Position numbers and translations under genes: made by a program
Source of the DNA: an uncultured Lachnospiraceae bacterium
Lineage (GTDB): Bacteria > Bacillota > Clostridia > Lachnospirales > Lachnospiraceae
Assembly: GCA_948794795.1 (NCBI GenBank)
Contig: CAQGLR010000001.1
Coordinates: 124,001 to 188,000 of the forward strand
Direction of reading: 5' to 3'
DNA length: 64,000 nt
In this document: piece by piece, positions 8,864 to 17,738 of the stretch
Layout of the letters: each line of letters opens with the position of its first letter
Numbering within the stretch: the stretch's first letter is position 1
Notes under the pieces: generated by a model
Databases searched by the model: none
Told to the model about the DNA's origin: nothing
Seen by the model: only the letters and a program-made list of their open reading frames with translations

Positions 8864-9550
8864 ATGGAAACAATATGGGATAAACAGTTTGGAAGGGCAT
8901 TTCTTAAAATAGCAGCAATGTTTACAATGTTATGCGACCATATAGGCTTTATATTGGTTCCTGTAAACCGTTTTCCAGAAATTTATTATACATTAAGGAT
9001 TATAGGGAGAATAGCATTTCCACTTTTTTGTTTTATGTTAGTGGAAGGTTTTATACATACACATAGCAGAAAGAATTATATAATAAGGCTTGCTTTATTT
9101 GCGGTAATTTCAGAAATACCATTTGATTTGTTTTCATGTGGCAGTACATCTGACTGGGGAAGCCAGAATGTAATGTGGACACTTTTAATTGGATTTATAG
9201 TTTTGTGTGGGCTTGAGAGATTTGAAGAAAACTATCTGTCAAAGCTGGTTATCGTGTTTGCAGGAGGGCTTGTGGCATATTTTATAAATACAGATTACAG
9301 TATGTTTGGTGTATTTTTAATAGCTATATTATATATATGCCGTTATAATAATAAAATAAGGATAGCTTTACTTGGGATAATGGTACTTATGCAAGGAAGG
9401 ATAGAAGCATTTGCAGCACTTTCAATACCATTTATAATGAAATATGACCCAGATAAAAACGACATACATATTCCAAAATACTTTTTTTATGTATTTTATC
9501 CTGCGCATCTGTTTATTTTGTATTTAATACATAAATTTGTATTAAATTAA
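8864..9550 (+). CDS. TraX family integral membrane protein
   Basis: The product has 228 residues with about six to seven hydrophobic segments. The N-terminal pattern LKIAAMFTMLCDHIG, followed by IGRIAFPLFCFMLVEGF and SEIPFD, is the signature of the TraX/YdcK-like family. F-plasmid TraX acetylates pilin, whereas chromosomal members in Firmicutes have no settled role and may be membrane acyltransferases. GGGAGG precedes the ATG by about six bases. The gene sits alone between the smpB terminator and a mobilisation-gene remnant, but its base composition is like the host, so it is probably native. Confidence 0.85.
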   Translation: METIWDKQFGRAFLKIAAMFTMLCDHIGFILVPVNRFPEIYYTLRIIGRIAFPLFCFMLVEGFIHTHSRKNYIIRLALFAVISEIPFDLFSCGSTSDWGSQNVMWTLLIGFIVLCGLERFEENYLSKLVIVFAGGLVAYFINTDYSMFGVFLIAILYICRYNNKIRIALLGIMVLMQGRIEAFAALSIPFIMKYDPDKNDIHIPKYFFYVFYPAHLFILYLIHKFVLN

Positions 9551-9639
9551 CCTCCCCATCAAAATCCCCGTTTTATACAATCCATCAACTCTATTGCATC
9601 ATCAAATCAACCATTTTCCCTTGTTTTTGCCCTCATAAG

Positions 9640-10134
9640 ACCGAAACAAGGGAAAGGAAAAAAGTCTATCAGGACACTTTTTCAAAGGCACTACAGCAGT
9701 ATAATCAAAAGCAGACAAGGGCAGACCGTCGGATTGAAGATTATTTTGAACATCTGTCCGACAAGAACCAAGACATGACAGTGGAGATTATTTTTCAGTG
9801 TGGGGATAAGGATTTCTGGGAAGATGTTTTTATGGAAACCGATAAGGAAAAGCAGAATAAAGAGAACATTTGCAAAGTATATGACACTTTACTGAAACAG
9901 CTACAAAAAGAAATGCCGGATTTCAAGCTTGCCAATGCGGTAGTCCACTTTGATGAAGCAAGTCCGCATATGCATGTCGTAGGCGTTCCCATAGGCAGGG
10001 GATTTAAGCGTGGGCTGGAAACAAAGGTTTCCAAACGCTCTGTTTTCACTCCGGAAACACTGGAAAACATTTTGCAAAACAGCCTGTGTCAGACCGCAAG
10101 CATAGAAATGCTTATCCGCTCCGGGTGCTTGTAA
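9640..10134 (+). pseudogene. MobV-type relaxase (Mob/Pre) fragment, N-terminally truncated and frameshifted
   Basis: From about 9640 the frame reads as the middle of a plasmid mobilisation relaxase: KKVYQDTFSKALQQYNQKQ, then DYFEHL and EIIFQCGDKDFW, and the metal-site motif HFDEASPHMHVVG. An ATG at 9775 gives a 119-residue open frame, but homologous sequence continues upstream of it, so this is not the true start. The N-terminal catalytic part is missing, and the frame shifts after LENILQNSLCQ, ending at 10134. Continuation of the same protein (basic, coiled-coil-forming residues) is in another frame from 10086. GC content is visibly higher than in the neighbours, which indicates arrival on a mobile element. 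It is not functional. Confidence 0.8.
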
Positions 10135-10667
10135 AGGATAAGCAGAAAGGGAAAAACCATGACCTGACTGTTGCAGAATACAAGGTACAGCAGGAAACAA
10201 AGCGGCTGGAAATGGTGGCAGGATTCCTTGAAGAAAAACAGGACAGGCTTTTTGATACCAGCCAACGTCTGGAACAGGCGGAAAAAGAGGTTTCAAAGGC
10301 AGACAGACATTTGTCCGATACAAAGATGGAGATTGCCGGAGCAGAAAAAGCCATAAGCCATAGCACGATTATAAAAAAAGCTATGTATGATAATAAAATA
10401 GTTGGTATGGCTAGAGCCATTGGAGATGGTATGTCATATCTCTTAGTTGACGTAGTAGCCAGTTCAAAATATCAAAAGCAAGGAATAGGAAAAAAACTTG
10501 TAAATTCAATAATAAACGACATAAAAAGCGAAACCATGGATGGAGAATATAGCACTATTAATTTGATATCAATTAAGGGCATGGAGAAATTTTATGAGAG
10601 TTGCGGATTTAAAGAAGTACCATTTGGATACAATGGCAAAGGAATGAGAATGAAGATTGAAAAATAG
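10086..10667 (+). pseudogene. Chimeric frame: MobV coiled-coil remnant joined to a decapitated GNAT acetyltransferase
   Basis: The frame has 193 residues. The first 95 or so (KDKQKGKNHDLTVAEYK, then a Glu/Lys/Gln-rich helix) are the frameshifted tail region of the MobV relaxase upstream. From about 10365 the composition turns AT-rich and the sequence becomes the C-terminal two thirds of a GNAT domain: a VGMARAIGDG strand, the acetyl-CoA loop YQKQGIGKKLV and the terminal FYESCGF motif. The GNAT N-terminal strand and helix are missing. A fused product could in theory be made, but no ribosome site is convincing, and the junction looks like an insertion or deletion scar. It lies 167 bases from the 3' end of ssrA. 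Confidence 0.7.
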
Positions 10668-10777
10668 ATATACAACTCTAAATAAAAAATGCCAGTTTGT
10701 AGGTATAAGTATTGTCTGTTTTATTTAGATTAGAGGAATATTACCAGGTTAAGACTTTTATAAATGTTGTGTAAGTA

Positions 10778-10825
10778 AACAAATCCATCCACCATTAATT
10801 TAAAACTAATAGCGGATGGATTTGT
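10778..10825 (-). terminator. Terminator hairpin downstream of ssrA
   Basis: AACAAATCCATCC (10778-10790) pairs with GGATGGATTTGTT (10813-10825). It lies directly beyond the 3' end of the tmRNA gene. T-rich sequence on both sides suggests it may act in both directions. Confidence 0.7.
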
Positions 10826-10833
10826 TTTATTAG

Positions 10834-11173
10834 TGGAGCTGAGGGGAATCGAACCCCTGTCCGGACCTATATTCAATGTACTTCTACTGTCATAGCAGAT
10901 GTTTTATCATTCCCTCCAGATAACGCCCACCAGCAGGCTTTATCCTTTAGTAGCTTCATAAATTTTCTATTGCCTCAAAGCTTTGGCAACAGAGTGTTCC
11001 GCTAGGGTGACACTGGTTATCCCTGCCGCGGAGAGCAGAGGCCAGTGAGCTGCAATTAGGCAGCTAATGCTAAATTGTCTTCAGCGTTTATATTTTAGTT
11101 GGACTTTTAACGTGGTGCCCGCCACGGACAGCTTCTCCATCTTCAACAAACCCGTCGAAACCAGTACAACCCC
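10834..11173 (-). ncRNA. ssrA: Transfer-messenger RNA (tmRNA)
   Basis: The minus strand begins GGGGTTGTACTGGTTTCGAC and ends with a T-loop (GGGTTCGATTCCCC) and acceptor strand CAGCTCC, pairing as in tRNA-Ala. The length is about 340 nt. The tag frame reads Asn-Ala-Glu-Asp-Asn-Leu-Ala-Leu-Ala-Ala then UAA, ending in the usual protease signal. The exact resume codon is uncertain. The CCA end is not encoded (ACTA follows), so it must be added. It works with SmpB (8320) to release stalled ribosomes. Confidence 0.95.
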
Positions 11174-11237
11174 TTGTACAAGGTTTTTATACTGAAAACA
11201 GATATATAAATAATATATACAATTTCTAAGTTTTTAT

Positions 11238-11266
11238 ACTATAACACATAATTGAAGCTTTGTCAA
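11238..11266 (-). promoter_or_regulatory. ssrA promoter
   Basis: Read on the minus strand: TTGACA (11266-11261), a 17-base spacer, then TATAGT (11243-11238). The start would be near 11231, giving a short 5' precursor that is trimmed to 11173. Confidence 0.8.
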
Positions 11267-11338
11267 AACATTTTCTTGTAAAGTTTCCATTTTTTAATTT
11301 TCAAATACGCCCAGAAAAACTTAAACCAGAAAAACATC

Positions 11339-11366
11339 TTGAAAAGCCTGTAAAATTTGTTATAAT
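11339..11366 (+). promoter_or_regulatory. Probable promoter of the FliB-like gene
   Basis: TTGAAA (11339-11344), a 16-base spacer, then TATAAT (11361-11366). The leader of about 200 bases contains an imperfect long hairpin (about 11497-11555, outer arms AAAAAGGCA and TGCCTGTTTTT) that could attenuate expression. The hairpin is only a suggestion. Confidence 0.5.
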
Positions 11367-11574
11367 ATGAAATAATATAAATCCTGCGCTTGGCAGTTTG
11401 TGTTAATTGTACATTTTTGTACAATATATAGAGTAGAAAGAAAAGTGGTTAGTTTGTGAAAGTAAAATTTTGCAAACTTTTATTTTGTATTGTAAAAAGG
11501 CAGGTTTTATTGCATTTACTTCTGGAAAGGAAGTGGTGTATGCCTGTTTTTAGAAAAAATAAAGGAGAGACCTG

Positions 11575-12834
11575 ATGCGTTATTATTATCCTGATTATTT
11601 TAAAACTTTCAAATGTACAAGTGGCAAAGCATGTCCTGACAGCTGCTGCCATATATGGCAGATTACGGTTGACAAGGAAACTTTGAAAAAGTATAAAAAA
11701 GTTAAAGGCAGCCTTGGAAAGCGTATGCGTGAGAAGATTAATAAGAAAACAGGCAATATAGAGCCGCATGGTGAAGATAACCGTTGTGAGTTTCTTAATA
11801 AAGATAACTTGTGTGATATAGTGCTTGGGCTTGGTGAAGATTATCTGTGCCACACATGCCATACACATCCAAGGCATGAGGAAGTCTATTACAATGTACG
11901 TGAACGTTCCTTGGCAATTACATGTCCTATAGCCTGTAAGGAGCTTCTTTTGCGTGAAGAACCTGTTGTTATAGAAGTGGAAGAGGATAATAAAAAAGAC
12001 AAGTATTATAAATACTTTGACCAGCCATTATTTAGCCAGCTGGAATATATACGTGACAGTATGTTAAAGCTTGTACAGGACAGGAGTATAGGGATATGGG
12101 AACGTATGGCGCTTTTACTTGGAATGGCACATGATATACAAATACGTATAATAAAAAGACAATCCAGGAAGAAGAATAATATACTAGGCAGAGTAAAGCC
12201 AGCTTATCCAGAGTTCCTGCCTGGTGAAAAAGAAGATATAAAAAGAATTATATCTGCATATAGTGATGTATCTGCCTACAGGCAGATGGTATATAATATT
12301 CTGGATGGGAAAAGAAAAGAAGAAGGGACTGCAGGCAATATTACATCAAAGCAGGCCCTTACTGATATGCTTTTTACCCTTTGTACAATGGAACCTTTAA
12401 GGAATACATGGATACCATATATAAGGAGTATTATTAATATAAGAAGCCAGATGGACGATAAAGAATATAAAAGCTGCCAGAAAGAATTCAAGGATAAAAT
12501 AACAGATATACAGCTTGAACAGCTTCTGTTTTATTTTATATACCTTTACTGCTGTAGTTCAACATATGACCAGATGCTTCTTGCTAAGGTTAAAATGGCA
12601 GTTGCCAATACTATAATAATACGTGAACTCTGGTTTATGAAATGGCTTGAGGAAGACAAGACACTTACAGCAGATGCGCAGGCATGGATGGCGCACTGGT
12701 TTATACGTGAAGTAGAAAATTCAGATGAAAATTTAGAACAGTGGGACAGCCTTATGCAGAGAAACCAGAGGTTTTCATTAGAAATACTTATAAATATATT
12801 AAACTCCTGCAAACCATCTGGAGATTATAATTAA
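11575..12834 (+). CDS. FliB-like/YkgJ-type cysteine-cluster protein, putative lysine N-methylase
   Basis: The product has 419 residues. The N-terminus carries the cysteine pattern of flagellin lysine-N-methylase (FliB) relatives: YPDYFKTFKC, CPDSCCHIW, then CEFLNKDNLCDI, LCHTCHTHPR and a later ITCPIACKELL. These cysteines probably hold a metal or iron-sulfur centre. The rest is helical. FliB methylates flagellin lysines in enterics. In Clostridia similar proteins occur away from flagellar genes, and no flagellar gene is in this window, so the substrate is open. AAAGGAGAG lies before the ATG at 11575. The gene stands alone between ssrA and the Fic operon. Confidence 0.8.
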   Translation: MRYYYPDYFKTFKCTSGKACPDSCCHIWQITVDKETLKKYKKVKGSLGKRMREKINKKTGNIEPHGEDNRCEFLNKDNLCDIVLGLGEDYLCHTCHTHPRHEEVYYNVRERSLAITCPIACKELLLREEPVVIEVEEDNKKDKYYKYFDQPLFSQLEYIRDSMLKLVQDRSIGIWERMALLLGMAHDIQIRIIKRQSRKKNNILGRVKPAYPEFLPGEKEDIKRIISAYSDVSAYRQMVYNILDGKRKEEGTAGNITSKQALTDMLFTLCTMEPLRNTWIPYIRSIINIRSQMDDKEYKSCQKEFKDKITDIQLEQLLFYFIYLYCCSSTYDQMLLAKVKMAVANTIIIRELWFMKWLEEDKTLTADAQAWMAHWFIREVENSDENLEQWDSLMQRNQRFSLEILINILNSCKPSGDYN

Positions 12835-12914
12835 TCCATATAAACCAGATGTTTGTATAATATTTAAACTCAATAGGTTTTAATAAAAGTTTATAGAATG
12901 AAAGGAAACTTGTT

Positions 12915-13814
12915 ATGGAATACAAAATCTTAGAGAGAGATGCAAAGCTTGGTGATTACAGTGCAGCAAAAAAGCTTGAGCAAAGGCAGATGAAGCTTGA
13001 AACACTTCCTATAAGGGATGCATTTGGATATTCCCTTACATGGTGTCCAGAGGCAGTCCCACAGGAACTGGTTGATGATATTAATAAAATGTATAATAAT
13101 ATTTCTATAACAGATATTGATACTGATATATCTATTGAGAAAGAATCATTCCATAGCTGCCGCATAGAAGGTGCTGATACATCACTTGACGAACTTTTTG
13201 ATATATTCAGGGCAAAGAGAACTGAATCAAAAGGTGACAAAATGATTTTAAACACATACAGGGCAGTTAAATTCCTTAATCTTACAGCTAGAAGAAATAT
13301 AGATACACTTGTAAAATTATGGGAGATAGTTACAGATGGTGTATGTGACAATCCAGGGCTGTCAGGCAGCAAGTTCAGGACAGGGGTAGTTATGGTAGGC
13401 ACACACCAGGCACCAGATATAGAATTTCTTGATTACTGTATGAACCAGTTTTTTAGTTTTTATAATGGTGAAAACATAGAATGTCCATATATTAAAGTTG
13501 CAATAGTACATTTTTATTTTGTATATATGCATCCATTTTGTGATGGGAATGGAAGGATTGCAAGGCTTCTGACATCAGATTTCCTTATACATTCTGGATT
13601 AAATAATTTTAGTGCCCTTACCCTTAGCAAAACAATAAATGAAACTGCACCTGAATATTACCAGGCACTTGAAAACAGTGAAAATTCATTACATGACATT
13701 ACACCATTTATACAATACATGTTAAAAACAGTTTATGACAACCTGTATGAGGTACTTGAAGGACAGGACAGATATGTAGTAAAGCATACAGACTGGAGGA
13801 AAAAGTTCGTATGA
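12915..13814 (+). CDS. Fic family protein with N-terminal inhibitory motif
   Basis: The product has 299 residues. The Fic core motif HPFCDGNGRIAR is at residues 206-217, with catalytic His206 and the nucleotide-binding GNGR loop. An SCRIEG motif at 81-86 matches the (S/T)xxxE(G/N) inhibitory helix, so Glu85 would block ATP binding until relieved. This makes it a class II Fic protein with its regulator in the same chain. The family usually transfers AMP to a protein hydroxyl, and some members remove it. The substrate is unknown. Its stop codon overlaps the start of the adenylate cyclase gene by four bases (ATGA), so translation is coupled. It is the first gene of a five-gene operon. Confidence 0.92.
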   Translation: MEYKILERDAKLGDYSAAKKLEQRQMKLETLPIRDAFGYSLTWCPEAVPQELVDDINKMYNNISITDIDTDISIEKESFHSCRIEGADTSLDELFDIFRAKRTESKGDKMILNTYRAVKFLNLTARRNIDTLVKLWEIVTDGVCDNPGLSGSKFRTGVVMVGTHQAPDIEFLDYCMNQFFSFYNGENIECPYIKVAIVHFYFVYMHPFCDGNGRIARLLTSDFLIHSGLNNFSALTLSKTINETAPEYYQALENSENSLHDITPFIQYMLKTVYDNLYEVLEGQDRYVVKHTDWRKKFV

Positions 13815-16018
13815 ATAAGTGGAAGAAAAAGCTTACGAAAAAAGAAAGATGCATATATGCGTCTGTAATTTCAGTTTTTTTTGTAGTACTTTCATTGTTA
13901 TTTACATATTTAAAGCCGCTTAATACCCTGGATTACATTGTGAGTGATTTCTTTTACCAATATTTAGCTGAGAAAAAGGAAAGTGATTCAAATATAAAGA
14001 TAATTTCTATTGACAACAAAACAGTTTCCAGAATTGGTAAATTTGAACAATGGTCAAGAAGCCAGACTGCAAGGCTTATTAATTACCTGAACAGTGGTAA
14101 AAACGGGCCAGATGTTATTGCACTTGGGCTTGATTACCACAATAACAAGGATATGCGTGGGGACATTGAACTTATTGAAGCTTGTAAAGAATATGGGAAT
14201 GTGTGCATAAGTTCTGTTGTAGAACTAGAATCCGGAAATAATAAAAAGAAAAGTGAAAGTTCTTCTGTTTTATATGTGCCATCTTCATTGCCAGATGCCA
14301 GTACAGTACCTGTATCTGCAAAAGCAGAAGTACAGGACAGTGGAATACAGTTAATAGCAAAAGATGTGTTAACCAATAACAGCCAGAATAGTGAAACAGG
14401 GCTTCCAGCTATTCCTGCTGGCACAGTCAGCGGACAGAAGATAAAAGATATAATATTGCCATTTGAAGGGCTGCTTCCATATATTACTACAGGAATTATG
14501 AATATAAGCAAAAGTGATTACAATGGTGATGTAAGGGGCATGGTTGCAAGTGTTGTACATAAAGGCAAGGAGTATGACAGTTTTCCTCTTGCAGTATATA
14601 AGATGTATCTGGAAGAGAATGGAAAGCAGTTCCACGCACTTGATACTGGTGATGATAATTCATTTGGAATAAATTATTCCAAAAATAAAAAGAATTATGA
14701 AGTATACTCTTTTTATGATGTTATAAGTGGCAGTATAGATAAAAGTAAATTTAATAACAGCATTGTACTTATCAGTGATTATACAACAAGCAGTACATTT
14801 AGTATTCCAAATTATAAATCGTTAGAATTAAGTGAAATTGAACTCCAGGCAAATGTAATAAACGCCCTGATGCATAATAATACTATACATTATGCAAGCA
14901 GATGGTTTCTTGCATTGTGGTATTCTGTATTTGCAGTTGTTTTTTTCCTTGTAACATTCCACAGCAGCGGGCTTGTTACAATTTTTAATTCTATTGTGCT
15001 TATAGTAATCCAGATACTTGCCTGCTGTATGATTAATGTATGGGGATATTATATACCTCTTCTGCGTATTGTAATGCTAATTATAATTATTGCAATAGTA
15101 AATTTTATAGTTAGTTATATAGTTATAAAGAAACAACAATATACTATGGAAAAAGTATTTAAAAAGTATGTTGATGAACAGGTGGTAAATGAAATTAAAG
15201 AAGGAGGTTTTGATGTATCTATTGGGGGAACCAGAAAAGATATAGCAGTGCTTTTTGTTGATATCAGGGGCTTTACCCCGCTTTCTGAAAAGCTTTCGCC
15301 AGAAAATGTAGTAGATATATTAAACAGTTACCTTACAATAATTGCAAATGCAGTTGCTGCCAATGGCGGGACGCTTGACAAGTTTATAGGTGATGCAGCA
15401 ATGGCAGTATTTAATTCCCCATCAGACCTTGAAGATTATGTATTCAGGGCAGTTTGCACAGCATGGGATATTCTTTCTAATGAAGAAAGCCTTAGAAGGG
15501 AGTGCCTTAAGAAATATGGCAGGGAAGTAGAGTTTGGCATAGGCATAAATTGTGGTGATGCAGTTATAGGCAATATTGGAAGCCAGAACAGAATGGAATA
15601 TACAGCAATAGGTGATACTGTAAATACAACTTCACGTCTTGAGGGAGTTGCAGGACCTGGACAGATACTTATAAGCAGGGAAGTTGCCAAAAGGCTTGGC
15701 AACAGGATTGATGTATCATTTGCTGGGGAATACAGCCTTAAAGGAAAAAAGCGTAAAGTTGTGGCATATGAAGTAAATGGTATATTAGAACAATATGAGC
15801 CAGTGGTTAAACGTGATAAAACCATTAGTGAAATATATGAGGACAGTATAAAAGAAATTAAAAAAGTACAAGAAAAGTGTATAACTAATGTACAGGCAAT
15901 TAAAGAACTGGCAGGAAAAGAAAAAGGAGGAATAAAAGAAGCTGGTGGAAAAGGTATTGGTGAAATCTGGGGAAATAAAGACCAGAAGACAGCAAGTATA
16001 GCAAAAGGGGGAAAGTAA
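13811..16018 (+). CDS. CHASE2-domain class III adenylate cyclase
   Basis: The product has 735 residues. One N-terminal membrane helix (about 17-37) is followed by an extracellular CHASE2-type sensor (about 40-355), three more helices (about 360-440) and a cytoplasmic class III cyclase domain (about 470-660). Metal ligands are Asp484 (FVDIRGFT) and Asp528 (DKFIGD). Lys524 and Asp602 (AIGDTVN) are the adenine-selecting pair, and Asn605 and Arg609 stabilise the transition state. All are present, so active cAMP synthesis is expected. A basic tail with KEKGG repeats follows. No cAMP receptor is visible nearby. It overlaps the fic gene by ATGA and the next gene by TAATG. Confidence 0.93.
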   Translation: MNKWKKKLTKKERCIYASVISVFFVVLSLLFTYLKPLNTLDYIVSDFFYQYLAEKKESDSNIKIISIDNKTVSRIGKFEQWSRSQTARLINYLNSGKNGPDVIALGLDYHNNKDMRGDIELIEACKEYGNVCISSVVELESGNNKKKSESSSVLYVPSSLPDASTVPVSAKAEVQDSGIQLIAKDVLTNNSQNSETGLPAIPAGTVSGQKIKDIILPFEGLLPYITTGIMNISKSDYNGDVRGMVASVVHKGKEYDSFPLAVYKMYLEENGKQFHALDTGDDNSFGINYSKNKKNYEVYSFYDVISGSIDKSKFNNSIVLISDYTTSSTFSIPNYKSLELSEIELQANVINALMHNNTIHYASRWFLALWYSVFAVVFFLVTFHSSGLVTIFNSIVLIVIQILACCMINVWGYYIPLLRIVMLIIIIAIVNFIVSYIVIKKQQYTMEKVFKKYVDEQVVNEIKEGGFDVSIGGTRKDIAVLFVDIRGFTPLSEKLSPENVVDILNSYLTIIANAVAANGGTLDKFIGDAAMAVFNSPSDLEDYVFRAVCTAWDILSNEESLRRECLKKYGREVEFGIGINCGDAVIGNIGSQNRMEYTAIGDTVNTTSRLEGVAGPGQILISREVAKRLGNRIDVSFAGEYSLKGKKRKVVAYEVNGILEQYEPVVKRDKTISEIYEDSIKEIKKVQEKCITNVQAIKELAGKEKGGIKEAGGKGIGEIWGNKDQKTASIAKGGK

Positions 16019-16803
16019 TGGGGAAACTATATTGTATACCAAGACTGCAGGATATTAAAAAGTACCTGGGATTTGCAGAAAAATATAATGCATGTTTTGA
16101 GTATAATGATTTTTTTATACCAAAGATTCTTGATGACAGTTTTGTTCTTGATAAGTTGGTAAAACAGTATATGGAAGTACGGCATGGCTGTTTACAGGAT
16201 ACAATCCATGGAGCATTTCTGGATATCTGTGTAAACAGTGAAGACCCAGGGATATTTGCTGCAAGTGATTACAGGGTGCACCAGTGTATGGATATTGCAA
16301 AGCGCATGAATGCAAAAGCAGTAGTATTCCATACAAATTATATTGTAAACTTCAGGCTGCGTACATATATTGATTCATGGATTAACAGGAATGAAGAATA
16401 CTGGAGACAGATAATAAATGAATATAAAGACCAGTATATATATATTGAAAATATGTTTGATGATGCCCCGTTTATGCTGGCAGAACTTGCAAAAAGAATG
16501 GCAGACGAACCACGTTTTGGCGTCTGCTTTGATATTGCACATGCTTTTATATCGGGTTCACCTGTGGAGGACTGGTATAATGTAGTGTCACCTTATGTAA
16601 AACATATACATGCTAATGACAATGATGGTGTTGAAGACCTGCATAACCCAGTTGGTGAAGGATGGATTGAATGGGATGTATTTGACAGATGGTGCAGGGA
16701 ACTTAAGGACAAGCCGTCACTGCTGGTTGAAGTAAGGAATTTTGAAGACATGGAGAAGTCAGTAAAATATATGCAGGAACATAATATCTATCCTTTTGGG
16801 TAG
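16018..16803 (+). CDS. Sugar phosphate isomerase/epimerase-like TIM-barrel protein
   Basis: The product has 261 residues, resembling the xylose isomerase-like/AP endonuclease 2 fold. Strand-end motifs are readable: HGAFLDICVN, AVVFHTNY, IYIENMFDD, FGVCFDIAHAF, KHIHANDNDG and SLLVEVRN. Their Glu, Asp and His residues normally hold a divalent metal. The substrate cannot be read from sequence: members act on sugars, inositols or abasic DNA. The start overlaps the cyclase stop by one base (TAATG), so it is translationally coupled to a signalling gene rather than a sugar pathway. Confidence 0.8.
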   Translation: MGKLYCIPRLQDIKKYLGFAEKYNACFEYNDFFIPKILDDSFVLDKLVKQYMEVRHGCLQDTIHGAFLDICVNSEDPGIFAASDYRVHQCMDIAKRMNAKAVVFHTNYIVNFRLRTYIDSWINRNEEYWRQIINEYKDQYIYIENMFDDAPFMLAELAKRMADEPRFGVCFDIAHAFISGSPVEDWYNVVSPYVKHIHANDNDGVEDLHNPVGEGWIEWDVFDRWCRELKDKPSLLVEVRNFEDMEKSVKYMQEHNIYPFG

Positions 16804-16832
16804 AGAATATAAAATTAATATGGAGGAAATAT

Positions 16833-17738
16833 ATGGTTTCAGAATCAGTAGTAAAGGCAATGATGGAAATATCGGCACTAAGTTTTGTACTGCCTGTTGC
16901 ATTTGTACTCTTATGGAGAATGTGGCGCAGGAAGAGCATTGTGCCATCATTAACAGGTGTTCTTGTATTTATAACATTTGGGATAATATTAAAATCAGTC
17001 CCTAATATGTTTTTTCTGGCTATTGACAGCCCTGTATCACGTTTTATTAATGGAAATATATGGGTACTGGCAATATTTGCAGGGCTTATGGCGGGCATTT
17101 TTGAAGAAACTGGACGTTTTGTTGCATTTAAAATATTCCTTAATAAGCATGATTACAGGGAATGTGCTGTAGCATATGGTCTTGGGCATGGCGGTGTTGA
17201 ATGTATGATAGTGCTTGGTTTTTCTATGATACAGAATTTTGCATATGCACAGCTTATTAACGCAGGGCAGATGGCAGATGTTTATAAAGACCTTCCAGAT
17301 GAAAATGCAATAAATGTTTTTAAAGAATTAGAAGAATCTATTATTAACCTTTCACTGCAGGACTGTATATGGGCAGGTGTAGAGCGCATCTCTGCACTTG
17401 TGCTCCAGGTGTCATTGTCAGTCCTTGTGTTCCAGGCAGCCAAAGTGGAAAAGAAGAAATATTTCCTTGCAATAGCAATAGTACTTCATACATTTATAGA
17501 TGTATTTGCAGTATTGTACCAGCAGGGAAGCCTTTCTATTGCTGTTACAGAGATTATAATTATGGTTTATGCTGTTATAGTAGCTATATTTGCGTATAAA
17601 ATATATAAACAGCTGCCGCATAATGAAAATGGGAGCACTACAGACAAAAAAAGCTGGGCATATGCTTCGATGAAGTATCCTTCTAAAGATACAGGGAATG
17701 GTACAAGTATCCAGGATAATAAGGACGGGAAGGAATAA
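16833..17738 (+). CDS. YhfC-family integral membrane protein, putative intramembrane metalloprotease
   Basis: The product has 301 residues with about seven membrane segments. A FEETGR motif places Glu91 and Glu92 near the membrane, and GHGGVE places His119 and Glu123, the pattern of YhfC proteins related to CPBP/Rce1-type glutamic or metallo intramembrane proteases. The C-terminal 45 residues are polar and cytoplasmic. TGGAGG precedes the ATG at 16833 by about six bases. The next gene overlaps by TAATG. Within this operon it might process a membrane or lipid-linked substrate, which is inferred only from fold. Confidence 0.8.
   Translation: MVSESVVKAMMEISALSFVLPVAFVLLWRMWRRKSIVPSLTGVLVFITFGIILKSVPNMFFLAIDSPVSRFINGNIWVLAIFAGLMAGIFEETGRFVAFKIFLNKHDYRECAVAYGLGHGGVECMIVLGFSMIQNFAYAQLINAGQMADVYKDLPDENAINVFKELEESIINLSLQDCIWAGVERISALVLQVSLSVLVFQAAKVEKKKYFLAIAIVLHTFIDVFAVLYQQGSLSIAVTEIIIMVYAVIVAIFAYKIYKQLPHNENGSTTDKKSWAYASMKYPSKDTGNGTSIQDNKDGKE

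Noticed and set aside
10834..11173. tRNA-like sequence at 10834 taken as a tRNA gene
   Set aside because: The acceptor and T-arm belong to tmRNA; the matching 5' half lies 300 bases away, and a tag frame lies in between.
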